The position numbers and the translations under genes were made by a program. The notes below the pieces were generated by a model, which saw only the letters and a program-made list of their open reading frames with translations, was not told the DNA's origin and searched no databases. DNA of 9,076 nucleotides from NCBI GenBank assembly GCA_045579195.1, contig JAZNLR010000108.1, forward strand, positions 1 through 9,076, given 5' to 3'. Below, one piece after another: positions 1 through 6,724 of the stretch. This DNA comes from JAZNLR01 sp045579195 (GTDB taxonomy: Bacteria > Bacillota > Clostridia > Christensenellales > CAMQZB01). Position 1 is the first letter of the stretch; the number at the start of each line of letters is the position of its first letter.

Positions 1-1
1 T

Positions 2-634
2 GCAGAAGGAAAAGTTGTGATCGATCTTCTTTGCGCAGAGCAGTCCGTTCAAAAGAAGGTTCTTTCTGTGGATGAAAACTTGTACTACGACATTTTGAGC
101 GCTTTTTGCAAATCCCTACGGGGAAGCGATCCAGATGCCGCGCTGTATTGGGCACAACGGCTCATTTCGGCAGGTTGCGATCCACGCCTCATTGCTCGTC
201 GCCTTGTTGTGCATTCGTGCGAAGACGTCGGCATGGCGGACCCTAATGCGTTGGTTGTTGCAACTTCCGCATTGACGGCGCTTGAAAAACTCGGGCTTCC
301 TGAGGGAAACATTCCGCTTTCCACCGCGATTTTATATGTAGCAACGGCACCGAAGTCAAACAGCACCGTCGTTGCAATGGGGAAGGCGCAAGATGATGCG
401 GAAAAGACGCGTGACGACAACGTTCCGCTTCACTTGAGAGACACGCATTACAGCGGCGCTGAAAAGCGGAACGGAAAGTGTGAGTATCTCTATCCGCACG
501 ATTTCGGGGGATACGTTTCCCAACAGTACTTGCCCGATTCCTTGGCAGACCGTCGCTATTATTATCCGTCTGAAAACGGAAAAGAAAAAGATCTTGAGAT
601 TCAAAAATATGGAAAAGAGAATGGCAAAAAGTGA
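2..634 (+). CDS. rarA: Replication-associated recombination protein A (RarA/MgsA family AAA+ ATPase), C-terminal part
   Basis: The reading frame is open from base 2, so the gene begins upstream and only its last 210 or so residues are present. The N-terminal AAA+ ATPase module with Walker motifs is outside the window. What is visible is the C-terminal family signature: a helical region with DPDAALYWAQRL, then a CEDVGMADP motif (SEDVG-A-P in relatives), then the conserved tail with YLYPHDFGGYVSQQYLP. RarA proteins are homotetrameric ATPases acting at stalled replication forks, related to clamp-loader subunits. An apparent start at the GTG at base 17 is internal and should not be taken as the gene start. 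The stop codon overlaps the GTG start of the following dehydrogenase gene by 4 nt, which suggests translational coupling. Identification rests on recognition of the conserved C-terminal domain and is firm. Confidence 0.93.
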   Translation, partial: AEGKVVIDLLCAEQSVQKKVLSVDENLYYDILSAFCKSLRGSDPDAALYWAQRLISAGCDPRLIARRLVVHSCEDVGMADPNALVVATSALTALEKLGLPEGNIPLSTAILYVATAPKSNSTVVAMGKAQDDAEKTRDDNVPLHLRDTHYSGAEKRNGKCEYLYPHDFGGYVSQQYLPDSLADRRYYYPSENGKEKDLEIQKYGKENGKK

Positions 635-1651
635 AAGCGGCTATTTTTTATGGGAAACACGATGTTAGGGTAGAGGAAGTTCCCATCCCTGAAGTGAAAG
701 AAGGAGAGGTTCTCGTTCGCGTTGCTTATTGTGGCATTTGCGGAACGGATGTACATATTTTTGAAGGGGATAAGGGATGTGCAGAGGTTCATCTGCCCCG
801 AATTTTGGGACACGAGTTTTCCGGAACGATCGTTCAAGTGGGAAAGAACGTCTCAAACAGAAAGGTGGGGGGATCGCGTTAATGTTGATCCGAACGTTCT
901 GTGTGACACCTGTAAGAACTGTCTTTCTGCGAAGGGACATTACTGTGAGGATATGACCGGAATCGGAACGATGGTGGACGGCGGCTTTGCCGAGTACGTC
1001 AGCGTTCCCGAGAAACAGACGTATCTTTTGAATGAAAAGACCTCTCTTGCAGAGGCGGCGATGACGGAACCGCTTGCTTGCTGTCTGCACGGAATTGATA
1101 TGTGTGACATTCGTCCCGGTGCGACCGTCGCTGTGATCGGCGCAGGGAAGATCGGACTTTTGATGGTTCAGCTCGCCCGGATTTCGGGAGCTGCGACCGT
1201 TGTCGTTTCCGAGCCTATGGAGGAAAAGAGAAAAGCCGCTCTCGCCGTTGGAGCGGACGTTTGCCTTGATCCTACGGCAATGAGTGCGGCGGAGTTTGAA
1301 AAAGTATGCTCGCAATATGATTTTTCCTGCGTGATTGAGTGTGTGGGATTGACGCGCACCATTGAACAGGCAATTCGTATCGCAGGAAAGAAGGCAACCG
1401 TAATGATGTTCGGGCTCACGCGCCCGGATGATACGATAGAGCTGAAGCCGTACGACGTGTTTGAAAAGGAGCTCACGTTGCGTTCGTCGTATATCAACCC
1501 GTATACGCAGGCACGTGCGCTTTCGCTCATTGAAAGCGGACGGGTGGATGTTAAAAGCATGGTTTGTCCGCCCATTTCATTGGAAGAACTTGCTTCCGTT
1601 CTTGCAGATCCCGCAAAACGTACAAAGGGAAAAATGATTGTAAAACTATAA
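631..1651 (+). pseudogene. Zinc-dependent alcohol/polyol dehydrogenase (MDR family), interrupted by a +1 frameshift
   Basis: Two overlapping reading frames together encode one complete medium-chain dehydrogenase of about 339 residues, the usual family length. The first frame starts at GTG 631 (MKAAIFY, typical family start) and carries CGICGTD (residues 34-40) and GHE (60-62), ligands of the catalytic zinc. It stops at 880-882. The second frame carries the four structural-zinc cysteines (C91, C94, C97, C105), the EP motif at 147-148, and the Rossmann loop GAGKIG (170-175), ending at 1651. The frames join at a run of six G (867-872): removing one G gives the expected KVGDRVNVDP. Substrate cannot be told from sequence; sorbitol, threonine or butanediol dehydrogenase-like enzymes are possible. 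The rest of the gene is undamaged, so the break is recent, a phase-variable tract, or a sequencing error. It overlaps rarA by 4 nt and ends before a terminator. Confidence 0.85.
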
Positions 1652-1657
1652 AAGAAA

Positions 1658-1686
1658 AGCCCGCTTTCAAAGCGGGCTCTTTTTTG
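1658..1686. terminator. Bidirectional intrinsic terminator between convergent genes
   Basis: AGCCCGCT (1658-1665) pairs perfectly with AGCGGGCT (1671-1678) around a TTCAA loop. On the plus strand it is followed by CTTTTTT, and on the minus strand by TTTTCTTTTA. It therefore serves the dehydrogenase gene (stop at 1651) from one side and the convergent phosphoribosyltransferase gene (stop at 1697) from the other. Confidence 0.9.
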
Positions 1687-1696
1687 ATTTGTTGGA

Positions 1697-2239
1697 TTAA
1701 AGAAGGGGGATGTATCCGAGGAACTCGATGTCGTCACGTTGAGCTGCATCGCCCTCTGCGAGAACAAATGCCTGCTTGACGATGTTTCCGCCTGCTTTGA
1801 TAACGATGTTCTCAAGGCCTTCCAAAGAGTTTCCTGTGGAAACAACGTCGTCAACGATTGCAACGCGCTTTCCCTTCAGGAGCTCAACGTCATGTGCCGA
1901 GAGGTACATCTTCTGGACCGTTCCGGTGGTGATGGAGGAGCGGATTTCAACTTCAATTCCGTCCTGCATATAGAGTTTTTTGCTCTTGCGAGCAACAGCG
2001 TAATAATCGTGGCCGAGTTCGCGAGCAACAACGTGCGCAAGCTGGAGACCTTTGGATTCTGCAGTGATGATGACGTCGCAAGTTCCCGCAAGGCGCTTTG
2101 CAATTGCTTTTCCACAGTGTTCAGTCAACTTCTGATCTCCGTGAAGATTGAAAAACGCGATATTGATTCCGCTGGGAAGAGGGAGAATAGGAAGGTGAGC
2201 AACAACACCCTCGATTTCAACGTCATAGAACTTTTGCAT
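1697..2239 (-). CDS. Purine-type phosphoribosyltransferase (adenine phosphoribosyltransferase-like)
   Basis: A complete 180-residue type I phosphoribosyltransferase. The PRPP-binding motif is VAIVDDVVSTGNSL (about residues 126-139), with the acidic pair and the STGNS loop intact. The upstream pyrophosphate loop is ITAESKG (58-64). The start ATG (2237-2239) is preceded by GTGAGG at suitable distance. Enzymes of this family transfer a purine base to PRPP, giving a nucleotide and pyrophosphate. The protein resembles the Apt-like family of Clostridia, whose exact base (adenine, or xanthine/guanine) is often not tested, so no gene symbol is given. It is divergent from guaB and shares its intergenic region, which fits a purine salvage role. 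Cytoplasmic; no signal or membrane segment is seen. Confidence 0.85.
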   Translation of the reverse strand: MQKFYDVEIEGVVAHLPILPLPSGINIAFFNLHGDQKLTEHCGKAIAKRLAGTCDVIITAESKGLQLAHVVARELGHDYYAVARKSKKLYMQDGIEVEIRSSITTGTVQKMYLSAHDVELLKGKRVAIVDDVVSTGNSLEGLENIVIKAGGNIVKQAFVLAEGDAAQRDDIEFLGYIPLL

Positions 2240-2318
2240 AAGAAAACCTCACTTGTGTTGAATTTTTGACCGTTCCGCATTGTCGGGATCGGCAAGAAAG
2301 CGGAACCACAACACCTAT

Positions 2319-2347
2319 AGTATAATCCTTCTCGAAAAAAAACGCAA
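2319..2347 (-). promoter_or_regulatory. Probable promoter of the phosphoribosyltransferase gene
   Basis: On the minus strand, TTGCGT (2342-2347) and TATACT (2319-2324) are separated by exactly 17 bp, a sigma-A type arrangement. It lies about 80 bp upstream of the start codon at 2239. No obvious purine-regulator operator or riboswitch was recognised between promoter and gene. Confidence 0.6.
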
Positions 2348-2435
2348 CCGTCTTTCAAGAGAAAAATCAGAAAAAAAGTTTTTCTCAAAAACGTTAAATT
2401 TTTTCAAGGAAATGTCTGTTTTTTTATAACATTTC

Positions 2436-2464
2436 TTGACTTAAATGTGCTTTTGATGTATAAT
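2436..2464 (+). promoter_or_regulatory. Consensus sigma-A promoter of guaB
   Basis: TTGACT (2436-2441) and a perfect TATAAT (2459-2464) are spaced by 17 bp. The expected transcript starts near 2471, leaving a short leader of about 40 nt before the ATG at 2510. The ribosome binding site GGAGGAGA lies at 2493-2500. The leader is too short for a purine riboswitch. Confidence 0.88.
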
Positions 2465-2509
2465 ATTTGACAATACAAAATTGATTTTTTACGGAGGAGA
2501 GAAATCGAA

Positions 2510-3964
2510 ATGTCTAAAATCGTAAAAGAAGGCTTGACTTTTGACGATGTATTGCTAATACCCGCAAAATCTGAAGTGTTGCCCAACCAGGTTGACCTTG
2601 GAACCACTCTTTGTGAAGGGCTTCATCTTAACATTCCCATCCTGAGCGCAGCAATGGACACGGTCACGGAGTGGAACCTTGCGATCGCAATGGCGCGTGA
2701 AGGTGGAATGGGAATCATCCACAAGAACCTTTCCATTGATGAACAGGCAATCCAGGTCGATCGTGTGAAGCGCAGTGAACATGGTGTTATCACAGATCCG
2801 TTCTATCTCTCCCCGAGCAATATGGTTTACGAAGCTGTAAACCTCATGGCGAAGTACCGCATCAGCGGTGTTCCCATTGTCAACGGTGAAGGTAAGCTTG
2901 TTGGAATTCTGACCAACCGTGACCTCCGTTTTGAGACGGACTATAATCAACAGATCGACAACGTGATGACCAAAGATAATCTTGTCACCGCAGCGGTTGG
3001 AACCTCTCTTGCAGAAGCTCAGAAGATTTTGGGCAAACACAGAATTGAAAAACTTCCTATCGTGGATGAGATGGGCGTTTTGAAAGGCCTCATCACGATT
3101 AAAGATATTGAGAAAGCAATCCAGTACCCCAACTCTGCGAAAGATAAGAATGGAAGATTGCTTGTTGGCGGTGCAATTGGTGTAACGAAAGACACGTTGG
3201 ACCGTGCTTCGGCGCTTGCGCAGGCAAAGGTTGACCTCTTTGCGCTTGACACCGCTCACGGACACTCTGCAAACGTCATTAAGATGGTTGCAAAAGTCAA
3301 AGAGAAATTCCCGAACATCCCCTTGATGGCAGGAAACGTTGCAACGGCTGAAGCAACGGAAGAACTGTTGCGTGCAGGCGCTGACATCGTCAAGGTCGGA
3401 ATCGGCCCCGGATCGATCTGTACGACCCGCGTCGTTGCAGGAATCGGTGTTCCGCAGATCACGGCTGTTATGGATGCTGCAGAAGCTGCTGACAAGCTTG
3501 GTAAGCGCATCGTTGCAGACGGCGGCATTAAGTACTCCGGAGATATCACCAAGGCAATTGCTGCAGGTGCGTCTGCAGTTATGATCGGAAGTATGTTTGC
3601 CGGCACGAAGGAGAGCCCGGGAGAAATTGAAATCTATCAGGGAAGAAACTTCAAAGTATACCGCGGAATGGGTTCGCTTGCTGCAATGGCTGCAGGCTCC
3701 AAGGATCGTTACTTCCAGGAAGACGCAGTCAAGTTCGTTCCGGAGGGCGTTGAAGGCCGCGTTCCTTATCGTGGACCGATTGCCGACATCATCTTCCAGA
3801 TGTGCGGCGGTTTGAGAAGCGGTATGGGATATTGTGGAAAGGGCACCATCGAGGAACTCCGCACGGGTGCTGAGTTCGTGAAGATCACGAGCGCATCCTT
3901 GATCGAGAGCCATCCGCATGACATTACGATCACCAAGGAAGCACCGAACTATACGACGCGCTGA
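2510..3964 (+). CDS. guaB: Inosine-5'-monophosphate dehydrogenase
   Basis: Complete 484-residue IMP dehydrogenase, the normal bacterial length. It oxidises IMP to XMP with NAD, the first committed step of GMP synthesis. The N-terminal barrel segment contains LSAAMDTVTE (45-54). A Bateman module of two CBS domains spans about 94-205. The active-site loop is GIGPGSICTTR with catalytic Cys304. The Arg-Tyr pair of the mobile flap is in SKDRYFQ (R400, Y401), and the flap continues through EGVEGRVPYRG. All expected catalytic positions are present. The ATG at 2510 is supported by the GGAGGAGA site and consensus promoter just upstream. It is followed by a branched terminator and then guaA, which uses its product XMP. 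A 454-residue open frame on the opposite strand is only a shadow. Confidence 0.97.
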   Translation: MSKIVKEGLTFDDVLLIPAKSEVLPNQVDLGTTLCEGLHLNIPILSAAMDTVTEWNLAIAMAREGGMGIIHKNLSIDEQAIQVDRVKRSEHGVITDPFYLSPSNMVYEAVNLMAKYRISGVPIVNGEGKLVGILTNRDLRFETDYNQQIDNVMTKDNLVTAAVGTSLAEAQKILGKHRIEKLPIVDEMGVLKGLITIKDIEKAIQYPNSAKDKNGRLLVGGAIGVTKDTLDRASALAQAKVDLFALDTAHGHSANVIKMVAKVKEKFPNIPLMAGNVATAEATEELLRAGADIVKVGIGPGSICTTRVVAGIGVPQITAVMDAAEAADKLGKRIVADGGIKYSGDITKAIAAGASAVMIGSMFAGTKESPGEIEIYQGRNFKVYRGMGSLAAMAAGSKDRYFQEDAVKFVPEGVEGRVPYRGPIADIIFQMCGGLRSGMGYCGKGTIEELRTGAEFVKITSASLIESHPHDITITKEAPNYTTR

Positions 3965-3975
3965 CTTTCAAAATA

Positions 3976-4078
3976 GGCAGCTGCGTTAACATGCATTTTC
4001 AGAGCTGCTATCAAAGCGCAAACTTGCGTTCTGTCGATTGGTTTCAATCGGCTTTTGGTAGCGCTCTTTATTTTTTTT
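3976..4078 (+). terminator. Branched intrinsic terminator/possible attenuator between guaB and guaA
   Basis: A long outer stem is formed by 4001-4017 and 4051-4067 (AGAGC, GCTATC and AAAGC blocks pair with GCTTT, GGTAGC and GCTCT, one bulged T on each strand). It encloses two small hairpins: GCA/TGC at 4018-4027, and CGATTG/CAATCG with a GTTT loop at 4035-4050. This three-way junction is followed by TTATTTTTTTT (4068-4078). An upstream segment GGCAGCT (3976-3982) can instead pair with AGCTGCT (4003-4009), which would disrupt the outer stem. As the gap to guaA shows no convincing promoter, this may attenuate guaB-to-guaA read-through. Termination is well supported; regulation is inference. Confidence 0.72.
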
Positions 4079-4120
4079 AACATTGTTCATATTTTTATAA
4101 AGTTTTAATGGAGGTTATAT

Positions 4121-5101
4121 ATGCAGAACAACAAGCGTCCCGAATCTTTGGAACGAATCGTCAATACGGAGCTTGCAAACGCGTTTATCGACGAACAGGT
4201 TGCGGAAATCCAGCGTGAAGTGGGGGATAAAAAGGTCCTTCTTGCGCTTTCCGGCGGCGTTGATTCTTCGGTCGTTGCAGCTCTTCTCATTAAGGCAATC
4301 GGCAAACAGCTCGTTTGCGTTCATGTCAACCACGGTCTTCTCCGCAAAGGCGAGCCCGAGCAGGTTGTTGAGGTCTTCCGCAATCAGATGGATGCAAACC
4401 TTGTGTACGTCGACGCAATCGACCGCTTCTTGGATAAGCTTGAGGGTGTTTCCGATCCCGAGCAGAAGAGAAAGATCATTGGAGCGGAATTTATCCGCGT
4501 CTTCGAAGAGGAAGCTCGTAAACTTGAGGGCATCGACTTCTTGGCACAGGGAACGATTTATCCCGATATTCTGGAAAGCGGCCCCGTGAAAGCACATCAC
4601 AACGTCGGTGGACTTCCCGAAGACCTTCAGTTCAGCTTGGTCGAGCCGTTGAAGTTCCTCTATAAAGACGAGGTTCGCGTGGTCGGAAAGGCGCTTGGTC
4701 TTCCTGATGAGATGGTTTACCGTCAGCCGTTCCCGGGCCCCGGTCTTGGCGTTCGCGTTCTCGGTGCAATCACGCGTGATCGTTTGGAAGCAGTTCGCGA
4801 ATCGGATGCGATTTTGCGTGAAGAGTTTGCAAAGAACGGGCTTGAAGGCAAGGTCTGGCAGTACTTCACGGTTGTTCCCAACTTCAAGTCTGTTGGCGTG
4901 AAGAACGACGCAAGAACGTTTGCATATCCCGTCATCATCCGTGCGGTTAACACGATCGACGCAATGACGGCAACGGTGGAAGACGTTCCGTTTGCTCTCC
5001 TTCAGCATATCACGCAGCGCATCACAAGCGAGGTTGAGGGCGTTAATCGCGTGCTTTACGATCTCACGCCGAAGCCGACGGGTACGATCGAGTGGGAGTG
5101 A
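4121..5101 (+). CDS. guaA: GMP synthetase ATP-pyrophosphatase/dimerisation subunit (no glutaminase domain)
   Basis: A 326-residue protein matching only the C-terminal two thirds of classical GuaA (about 510-525 residues). The PP-loop SGGVDSS is at 44-50. Further signatures are the KAHHNVGGLPED segment (157-168), RQPFPGPGLGVRVLG (201-215) and the conserved end TGTIEWE. It activates XMP with ATP and aminates it to GMP. The class I glutamine amidotransferase domain is absent, and the ATG at 4121 has a good GGAGG site (4110-4114), so this is not an N-terminal deletion caused by a wrong start. A separate glutaminase subunit, as in two-subunit archaeal and some clostridial systems, would be needed, or ammonia would be used directly. 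It follows guaB, whose product it uses. Its 3' end is the probable insertion site of the mobile element to the right. Confidence 0.94.
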   Translation: MQNNKRPESLERIVNTELANAFIDEQVAEIQREVGDKKVLLALSGGVDSSVVAALLIKAIGKQLVCVHVNHGLLRKGEPEQVVEVFRNQMDANLVYVDAIDRFLDKLEGVSDPEQKRKIIGAEFIRVFEEEARKLEGIDFLAQGTIYPDILESGPVKAHHNVGGLPEDLQFSLVEPLKFLYKDEVRVVGKALGLPDEMVYRQPFPGPGLGVRVLGAITRDRLEAVRESDAILREEFAKNGLEGKVWQYFTVVPNFKSVGVKNDARTFAYPVIIRAVNTIDAMTATVEDVPFALLQHITQRITSEVEGVNRVLYDLTPKPTGTIEWE

Positions 5102-5160
5102 CCCAAAGTGGCTGTTGAGTAGTCGAAAAAACCTTGATATTACAAGGGTTTTTGGCACTC
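5075..5160. other. Putative left attachment site (attL) region at the guaA 3' end
   Basis: The guaA coding end is intact (TGTIEWE then TGA at 5099-5101), as expected if the element carries a copy of the last codons of its target. The crossover core should lie in or just after the last guaA codons. No second copy is in the window, so the position is inferred only from gene context. Confidence 0.4.
5126..5153 (+). terminator. Imperfect inverted repeat after guaA, possible weak terminator
   Basis: AAAAAACCTTG (5126-5136) can pair with CAAGGGTTTTT (5143-5153) around ATATTA, with one extra G. The 3' arm ends in five T, but no longer T tract follows. It may be the end of the guaA transcript, or part of the recombination site, since integrase cores often contain inverted repeats. 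Confidence 0.4.
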
Positions 5161-5189
5161 ACAATTTGAAAAAATCAGCGAAAATCGCT

Positions 5190-5237
5190 CGTTGATACCA
5201 AATTGATACCACCACTATCCGGGTATAGAATAATACC
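5190..5237. repeat. Short direct repeats TTGATACCA and inverted GGTAT/ATACC, likely recombination-protein sites
   Basis: TTGATACCA occurs at 5192-5200 and again at 5203-5211, one 11-bp step apart. The 10-mer CGTTGATACC at 5190-5199 recurs at 5364-5373. Next to the pair is an inverted repeat GGTAT (5222-5226) and ATACC (5233-5237). Direct repeats spaced by about one helical turn beside an attachment site are typical of integrase arm-type or excisionase binding sites. The repeats are seen directly; the role is inferred. Confidence 0.55.
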
Positions 5238-5250
5238 AAAGTCTCTCAAA

Positions 5251-5295
5251 GCTCGCAAATTCGTTTTTCTCAAGACGAATTTGCGGGCTTTTTTT
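5251..5295 (+). terminator. Strong intrinsic terminator upstream of the integration operon
   Basis: GCTCGCAAATTCGT (5251-5264) pairs with ACGAATTTGCGGGC (5275-5288) as a 14-bp stem with a single G-U wobble, followed by seven T (5289-5295). It faces transcription coming from guaA. There is no gene between guaA and this site, so it probably ends the guaA transcript and shields the excisionase and integrase genes from host read-through. Confidence 0.9.
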
Positions 5296-5347
5296 ACTGT
5301 AATTCTCCGTATTCTCTGAAACACCATGAAACGAGGAGCAAACAAAA

Positions 5348-5412
5348 ATTTTTCAAAAATTTTCGTTGATACCGTTGATTTTTACCCTCTGAAATTCCGA
5401 ATCAGTGAAAGG
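5348..5412 (+). repeat. Operon-upstream repeat, copy 1 (before the excisionase-like gene)
   Basis: An AT-rich part (ATTTTTCAAAAATTTT) is followed by a 39-bp block (5374-5412) that matches 7121-7159 at 37 of 39 positions, with mismatches only at positions 11 and 16. The block ends in GTGAAAGG, which pairs with CCTTATCAC (5421-5429, one bulged A), giving a hairpin that finishes 5 nt before the AGGAGG site of the excisionase-like gene. It probably contains promoter, operator or leader signals. No clear -35/-10 pair was found in it. Confidence 0.72.
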
Positions 5413-5448
5413 ACTTGAAACCTTATCACGATTTAGGAGGTTCAGAAC

Positions 5449-5655
5449 ATGGCTGAATGTTTGTTTATTAAAGCTGATGAAGTTGTAAAGATGTTGGGAG
5501 TATCCCAGTCAGAAGCATATAGAATCATTAAGAAATTGAATGAGGAAATGGCTGCGAAAGGATACATCACAATAAACGGTCGTGTAAATCGAAAATACCT
5601 TGAGGAGCAAATATACGGCTATGAGTCGGTAAATCGTCAAGGAGGTAAAAAGTAA
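5449..5655 (+). CDS. Small helix-turn-helix protein, probable excisionase (Xis-like)
   Basis: A 68-residue protein with an N-terminal HTH: residues 8-32 (KADEVVKMLGVSQSEAYRII and following) are typical of MerR/excisionase-type domains that recognise DNA by a helix beginning SQSEAYR. A short beta-wing-like part (GYITINGRVNRKYLEEQIYG) follows. The ATG at 5449 has AGGAGG at 5435-5440, 8 nt away. The stop TAA and the integrase ATG overlap by one base (TAATG), so translation is probably coupled. The position directly before a tyrosine integrase supports a role as recombination directionality factor that bends attachment-site DNA during excision. A plain repressor of the operon is the alternative. 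The hairpin just upstream of its ribosome binding site could modulate its translation. Confidence 0.75.
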   Translation: MAECLFIKADEVVKMLGVSQSEAYRIIKKLNEEMAAKGYITINGRVNRKYLEEQIYGYESVNRQGGKK

Positions 5656-6722
5656 TGGCTGTTTACAAAGACAAAAACGGAACGTGGTATGTCTCCGCAA
5701 GATATACCAACTGGAAAGGCGAAGCAGATCGCAAAGTAAAGAGAGGCTTTCAGACCAAGCGTGAAGCTGCCGAATGGGAGAAGAACTTCTTCCTCGAAAA
5801 CGCAGGAAACCTCGATATGACTTTTGAGGCTTTCTATCAACTCTACAAGCAGAACACCAAAGACCGCATTAAGCTCAACACCTGGAAGATGAAGGAGAGT
5901 GTCATTGAAGGCAAAATCCTTCCTTATTTCAGAAGCAGGCGCATGAACGAGATCAAACCGAGAGACGTGGTAAACTGGCAGAACACGATGATGAAAATGA
6001 CCGATGAAAACGGTAAGCCTTTTTCACCTGTGTATCTCAAAACCATCCACAATCAGCTTAGTGCAATTTTCAATCACGCAGTTAAGTTCTACGATCTTCC
6101 GAGCAACCCTGCACAGAAAGCCGGTAACATGGGTAAGGAAAAATCCCGTGAAATGCTTTTCTGGACACAAGCAGAATATCAGCAGTTCGCAGAAGAAATG
6201 ATGTCCAAGCCGATTTCATTCTACGCTTTTGAGGTTCTTTATTGGGCGGGTCTCCGTCTCGGTGAGTTGCTTGCATTAACTAAGAAAGATATTGATTTCA
6301 GACGAGGCATTATCCGCATCAACAAATCCTATCAGCGTATTGATGGCGAAGATGTTATCACCGAACCCAAGACCCCCAATAGTGTCCGCAACATTCAGAT
6401 GCCGGAGTTCCTTGCGGAAGAATTAAAGGATTACATTGAGAGCTTGTACGGTGTCGATGAAGATGATCGCATCTTCCCGATCAGTAAATCCTATCTGCAT
6501 CACGAAATGGATCGTGGATGTGCGGCAACCGGAGTAAAGAAAATCAGAATCCATGACATTCGACATTCTCACGTATCACTCTTAATTGATATGGGCTTCT
6601 CTGCGGTTGCTATCGCAAACCGTGTCGGACACGAAAGTATCGACATTACCTACCGTTATGCACACCTGTTCCCGACCCGCCAGGGCGATATGGCTTCTAA
6701 ATTAAATGATGTGAGGTGCTAA
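5655..6722 (+). CDS. int: Tyrosine-type site-specific integrase of the mobile element
   Basis: A 355-residue tyrosine recombinase with three domains. An N-terminal AP2-like arm-binding domain lies at about 1-46 (KNGTWYVSARYTNWKG, then KTKREAAEWE-like helix). A SAM-like core-binding domain spans about 54-150. The catalytic domain starts near 165 and has Arg201 in WAGLRLGELL, Lys239 in EPKTPNS, His300 and Arg303 in HDIRHSH, His326 in VGHES, and nucleophile Tyr335 in RYAHLFP. All catalytic residues are present, so the enzyme should be active. It catalyses integration and excision, here apparently at the guaA 3' end. Its start overlaps the excisionase-like stop by one base, and it is followed after 2 nt by the RHH gene, making a three-gene operon. 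Confidence 0.95.
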   Translation: MAVYKDKNGTWYVSARYTNWKGEADRKVKRGFQTKREAAEWEKNFFLENAGNLDMTFEAFYQLYKQNTKDRIKLNTWKMKESVIEGKILPYFRSRRMNEIKPRDVVNWQNTMMKMTDENGKPFSPVYLKTIHNQLSAIFNHAVKFYDLPSNPAQKAGNMGKEKSREMLFWTQAEYQQFAEEMMSKPISFYAFEVLYWAGLRLGELLALTKKDIDFRRGIIRINKSYQRIDGEDVITEPKTPNSVRNIQMPEFLAEELKDYIESLYGVDEDDRIFPISKSYLHHEMDRGCAATGVKKIRIHDIRHSHVSLLIDMGFSAVAIANRVGHESIDITYRYAHLFPTRQGDMASKLNDVRC

Positions 6723-6724
6723 CT

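Noticed and set aside
722..880. Independent start of the dehydrogenase second frame at 722
   Set aside because: The peptide before about 872 in that frame shows no family similarity, while the overlapping first frame encodes the conserved zinc-binding N-terminus.
2555..3919. 454-residue open frame antisense to guaB
   Set aside because: It mirrors the guaB coding frame, has no ribosome binding site or recognisable domain, and a composition typical of an antisense shadow.
4001..4067. Purine or other known riboswitch before guaA
   Set aside because: The three-way junction recalls purine riboswitches, but the conserved junction and loop sequences are absent and the fold runs directly into a T tract.
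4115..5158. 347-residue open frame antisense to guaA
   Set aside because: Same reasoning: the guaA protein in the forward frame is clearly conserved, and the antisense frame shows no family pattern.
6716..6724. Upstream GTG start for the RHH gene
   Set aside because: It would overlap the integrase stop and lacks a spaced ribosome binding site, while the ATG at 6725 has GAGGTG just upstream.
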